A stretch of 64,000 nt of DNA, taken from positions 83,245,089-83,309,088 of the forward strand of contig NC_039365.1 in the NCBI RefSeq assembly GCF_003573695.1, in the 5' to 3' direction. Positions 60,354-64,000 of the stretch are shown here, piece by piece. Origin of the DNA: Papaver somniferum. Lineage: Eukaryota > Streptophyta > Magnoliopsida > Ranunculales > Papaveraceae. The notes under the pieces were generated by a model. It did not search any database. It saw only the letters and a program-made list of their open reading frames with translations, and had not been told where the DNA came from. Position numbers and translations under genes: made by a program. Within the stretch, counting starts at the first letter, position 1. Each line of letters starts with the position of its first letter.

Positions 60354-61665
60354 TGTTTATGGGTGAAAACGGATTCTGCTGATTTTGGTAAATTCGTGTG
60401 TATGAATGAGAAACGAGTCTAAAACCTAAACAATGTACTGCACGGGAGTACTTTTGATTCGAGAGATCAATCTGTACAAATCTGTCCTAAACCAAGAAAT
60501 GGCCGTTCCAGACTTGCTTCGGTCACAAAGTGAAGGAGAAGGGTTGGTTTTAGGGAGGGAAGCGAAGAAAGTGTTGAGACCAGAATCGTCGTTCTGGAAG
60601 TGAGGGTGTTTTGTGACTTGTATCAGAAAATTGGACTGCCTAGCTGAATGAAAAAGCTATCAGGTGATTTCTGAATGTTGTATTGTTCACCTGACCAAAA
60701 CTTGTCGTTTGGTGGAAATATGTGAGACCTATTTATACAAGTTGCCATAAAACGTACCCTGGTCTCGTGGGAAGTGGAAACGATTGAGTAGTGGAAGAAG
60801 GGAGTAACGGATAACGCATGGAATTAATGTTTCCATAATGAAGGATATGTTTCACCATTACTTCTTTCCATTACTAACCGCCCCGATTTATGACACTTTC
60901 TTGTAACGGGTGTATTGCACGCCGCACGCTGTAAACCGCCAGACCAATACCCTGATGAATATCCCCAAGTTTGTGATATGTTTGATGTTTCGAGTGTTTT
61001 TTGTGGAAAACATGTAGCACTTTGCTACGTGTGGCGAGCCAAAATCAAGAGACTTGTCGTAGGAAAATAGCATGTGATGCTATTAGGCTTGTCTTGACTG
61101 GTCGTCTGAAACCTGCCACAAGTCTGCCAGTTCGGTGGCGAACTTGGATGGCTGAGATTGCATCTCATCAGGAAGGGTAGCCGTTGATTATATCTACCTT
61201 CTGTTGGCGCCTGATGATGGCATAGTGGCCCATTGAGCGCGCGCCAGTGGGATTGCGGCATGGCTGGCATGACCAAAGTCGGGACTTGGTGTCGTGGACA
61301 GAATTAGGGCTTGGCACTGTGGCCGAAATTAGGATTTGGGCACTGTGGCCGAAATCAGGGTTTTGGCACTGTGACCGAAATAAGGAATTTGACATTGTGG
61401 CCGAAATTAGCATTTTGGCACTGTGACCGAAAGTAAGGTTTTGGCATTGTGGCCGAAATTAGGATTTTGGCACATTCAGCATGCCGATTGGCATGTGTGC
61501 CTGACAAGCGCGTCTGACATGTTTGGCATGCCGATTGGCATGTGCGTCTGGCAAGTTTGACATTCCGATTGGCATGCGCGCCAAGAAAGCTTGGCATGCT
61601 GTTTGGCATGCCGATTGGCATGTGCGTCTGGCATGCGCGTTTGGCATGCCGATTGGCATGTGCGT
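60354..61665 (-). repeat. Array LTR, unit 6, truncated
   Basis: U5, R, TATA box (60728-60737), the 26-bp repeat and a short minisatellite (61473-61665). It stops in mid-module at GGCATGTGCGT, where a new LTR begins. TGCGT (61661-61665) is the likely target duplication of that insertion. Confidence 0.8.
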
Positions 61666-63230
61666 TGATGAGTGCCAAATATTGTATATATTTATCCCTT
61701 TTTGTTGGCATTTTAACTCATCTTTTGGGCATTAATTCTACATTTTATCCCATATTCTGTATTTTCATTGTTTTCAAGAATAAATATTTTTATTAATTAA
61801 TTTTGCATTTTTAGGTAATAAATAAAGTTCGGATGAGTCGCGAAGCGAAAAGAGCAGAAAAGTAGTGAAAAGCCGGGAGAAATTACGCAAGGAAGCCGCG
61901 AAGAATGGTGCGCACAACCTCATTTTCTACACACAAAAGCGCCTCCGTTCTCAGCCATCAGATCGGTTCTCAGGAGCATCCGACGGTCGCTCCTTCATAG
62001 ATCATCAAAATCTGAAGTCTCTGCCAAGCACCACAGCGATGAAATTCCAAGCCTTCAGATTAGATGGTAGTTGAATCCAACGGTCGCTTCCTTGCTGTTC
62101 ATCGAAGATTGATATCTCCGCCTTACACTACAGTACCTAACTCCATCAAGTACCGTTCGTTTCGTTGTATCCATTCATCCGACGGTCGCTCCTCGCTTGC
62201 CTCCGCATCACCGTCCGATCTACCTACCATCTTCGCATCTCGCAGCTCAGAGTCACAGAACATCAAGACTCGATACGCCCGCCTAACACCCTAGCAACCG
62301 AATCATTTAACCTCAACCAAACATCTCCTCCTTCCTCTCCATCGACCTCACCCCCTCTGCAGAGACACCATGTCCTGCCACCACCAGAACACCACCTCTG
62401 CCACTGCCGCTTCATCACCCCTATCCTCCACCATCATTACCCCCTTTGTTCTAGCCTCCTATTATATAGTTTTCTCCCCTAATTTCTCTCTAAAAACCTA
62501 GGGAAGAAATCAATAAAATAGGACGAGTTGGAAAGACGTAATTGAAGCATGGGAATGGAGCAGGAGACTGAGGAGAATAATGGGTCGAAAGAAGACTCGT
62601 CAAATCACATGTTAGGTGAGTTCAATTTCAATTCCTAATTTCTCTGTAATTTGGGGGTTTTTTCTAGAAACCCTAATTCATGTTGGAACCGTACCAGGAG
62701 AGAATTAGAGTAGGGGAATGGGCTCAAATTAGACCCATGACATTAGATAATCAGTAAACCTAATTGTACTGTTATATTGTGGCATTTTGGGAAAATGGGT
62801 GATAACCCTAATTTGATGTATTGGGTATAAAAGGGAATTGTGGGTGTTTTTGTAAGACATGCTTGGAGTAGCCAACATCCAGGACTTTCATGTCCTGTTA
62901 AATGATAATGTGTTCTGCTTAATATTGTTTCCTGTTAATTGTTATGCTCCTGTTATGTTTGTTATGTTATGCTATATCCTGTTGTGTTCTGTGTGTGATT
63001 GTATTATCCATGTTATGTTTGTCTTAATTAGTTTGTGTGTTTGTTTCTACACATGAGCTTGTAAGTCCCCTGTTTAACTCACATGTTCTTATTCTGAGTT
63101 TTGATGCTTGACAACCATGAGGACTCTTAACTGCAACATGTTCTAATTCCCCACTAGGGTGAGAGAACAACTGAACCATGATGGTTAGCTATTAGGATGG
63201 TTTTTGCTGAGCTTAAAATAGCTTAGGCTA

Positions 63231-63432
63231 GTTAGACTCCTAAGTGCCCAACTGATTTGTGATTAGTGGTGCTGTAAGAATACCACTAATGCTAGGGGTC
63301 AGTGGTGGCTCTAAGGAATTAATTAGCTACATTAGTTAGTAAACCACTGCCTAGTTAGTCTGTGATTGGTTGTGCCTTAAACAGACAGCCAATACTAGGG
63401 GTTAGCTAAGGCTGTAAGGTTGGTTAACTAGA
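63231..63432 (+). repeat. Degenerate ~100-bp direct repeat
   Basis: Two copies (about 63231-63332 and 63333-63432) share TGTGATTAGTGGTGCTG / TGTGATTGGTTGTGCC, an AATACTAGGGGTTAG-type core and GGCT-TAAGG endings. They lie inside the long LTR. Confidence 0.6.
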
Positions 63433-63719
63433 TATTTGACAAGAACTTAACCTAGGTGAACTGGCTAGGTAAAGGAAACTCTCATCCATCTCCCTGCACT
63501 TCCCATCCACAATTTCTTTTCTATGTTTGTTCTGTTAGCTTCACCACAACCCTGCCCTTGGCCTTAGGCCTTGGTTCATTCTTGTTTTGTTTTGCTTTTG
63601 TTTTGTTTTTGCTGTTTAGTTCTTCCATTGCTTTTGCCTTGTTGTTTCTTCCCTGCCCTGCAACTCTGTTGCTTCTCTGGTTTGCTTCCAATTTGGCCTA
63701 GAGCCACTGTTTACCACTC

Positions 63720-63945
63720 CTTGTGCTGCTGTTGCACTTGCCCTGCAGCACTTCTCCTTTTGCTGTTGCTGTTGGCCTTGCTGTGCAGCTCTTGCTCCTG
63801 CTGCTGCTACTACCTGCTGTGCAGCTGCCCTACTGCTGCTACTGGTGCCTGCTGCTTCTTTGCCTCTGCCAAGCCTGCTGCCAAGCTGCTGCCACTTCTT
63901 CTCCTGCAGCTGCTGTGCAGACTTGCTGCTCCTGCAGCCAAGCAA
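63720..63945 (+). repeat. CTG-rich low-complexity tract
   Basis: Runs of CTGCTG/TTGCTG and CTCCTGCTGC dominate, giving Leu/Cys-rich frames forward and Gln/Ala-rich frames in reverse. No codon-biased or conserved protein is apparent. Confidence 0.7.
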
Positions 63946-64000
63946 AGGCCAATCCAACTGAGCCCAATTCACTTCAGTGAAGCCTAAGGCCCAGTATTCA

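Larger units (their letters stand above)
39405..61665 (-). mobile_element. Tandem array of a non-autonomous Gypsy-like LTR retroelement (six units)
   Basis: Six head-to-tail units share the same start (TGTTTATGGGTG-type): 39405, 46491, 48727, 50963, 53204 and 60354, giving spacings of 7086, 2236, 2236, 2241 and 7150 bp. On the minus strand each unit boundary reads LTR end, then a primer-site-like TGGCGACCACAGTGGGAG (or ...CAATGGGAG), then a gag-like frame, so the element lies on the minus strand with LTRs shared between neighbours. Long units have LTRs of 2409 and 2604 bp with TGTT...AACA ends. No reverse transcriptase or integrase is seen. The last unit is cut by another LTR at 61666. Confidence 0.82.
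61666..64000 (+). mobile_element. Start of another LTR retroelement, right end outside window
   Basis: Unique sequence starts with TGATGAGTGCCAAATATTG in the middle of a minisatellite module. The plus strand then shows three copies of a unit containing ATCCGACGGTCGCTCC (61978, 62075, 62177), a TATA-like ATTATATAG (about 62461-62469), AATAAAATAGG (about 62511) and then AT-rich, later CTG-rich sequence. This fits a long LTR with U3 and R on the plus strand; no primer site or coding region is reached. I take it as Gypsy-like from the LTR start and length only, and the lineage is open. The short open frames in CTG-rich sequence are not taken as genes. Confidence 0.6.

Noticed and set aside
40495..61665. 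CRISPR-like array
   Set aside because: The repeats are contiguous modules without unique spacers, in a plant genome, inside LTRs.
63571..63987. Leu/Cys-rich 138-codon protein in CTG-rich sequence
   Set aside because: Low-complexity translation with open frames on both strands; no conserved domain and inside a presumed LTR.

Overview
This is a repeat-dominated window from a plant nuclear genome. Evidence is one spliced plant gene with GT-AG introns, several classes of plant transposable element (SIRE-like Copia, Athila-like Gypsy, a Cassandra-like 5S-bearing TRIM, L1-type and RTE-type LINEs, Mutator-like and PIF/Harbinger-like MITEs), and no bacterial-style operon. The gene points to a eudicot; the species cannot be fixed from the sequence alone.

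Layout. 1-7464: a SIRE-like, apparently non-autonomous LTR retrotransposon (5' LTR cut by the window edge, 3' LTR 4937-7464), itself carrying an 850-bp Mutator-like MITE (3654-4503). It sits inside a decayed L1-type LINE that resumes at 7465 and ends in a short poly(A) at 11098; the LINE is also interrupted by a 596-bp PIF/Harbinger-like MITE (9719-10314). 11261-15852: the only clear host gene, an eight-exon pentatricopeptide-repeat gene orthologous to Arabidopsis EMB976 (At5g27270), with one frameshift in exon 2. About 16775-18950 (minus): a 5'-truncated RTE-clade LINE. About 19100-37980: a very old SIRE-like Copia element, split by a 10.7-kb Athila-like Gypsy element (23419-34127, minus strand, TSD TAAAG) and by a four-LTR Cassandra-like array (34376-35830, TSD GTCCA) whose LTRs each contain a 5S rRNA-like segment.

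39405-61665: the most unusual part, a head-to-tail array of one minus-strand, non-autonomous Gypsy-like LTR retroelement family. Two long units (about 7.1 kb each) flank three nearly identical 2.24-kb units; a sixth unit is cut short. Each LTR carries in its U3 a minisatellite built around GGCATGCC/GGCATGCGCG words. The short units arose by a deletion that joined the U3 minisatellite to the gag leader and were then amplified. 61666-64000: the start of a further LTR retroelement inserted into the last minisatellite; it runs off the window.

The elements record a layered history: old Copia and LINE copies as substrate, later LTR insertions into them, and recombination between LTRs generating tandem multimers. 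The PPR gene is an island with transposon sequence from 162 bp upstream of its start codon to about 0.9 kb downstream of its stop.
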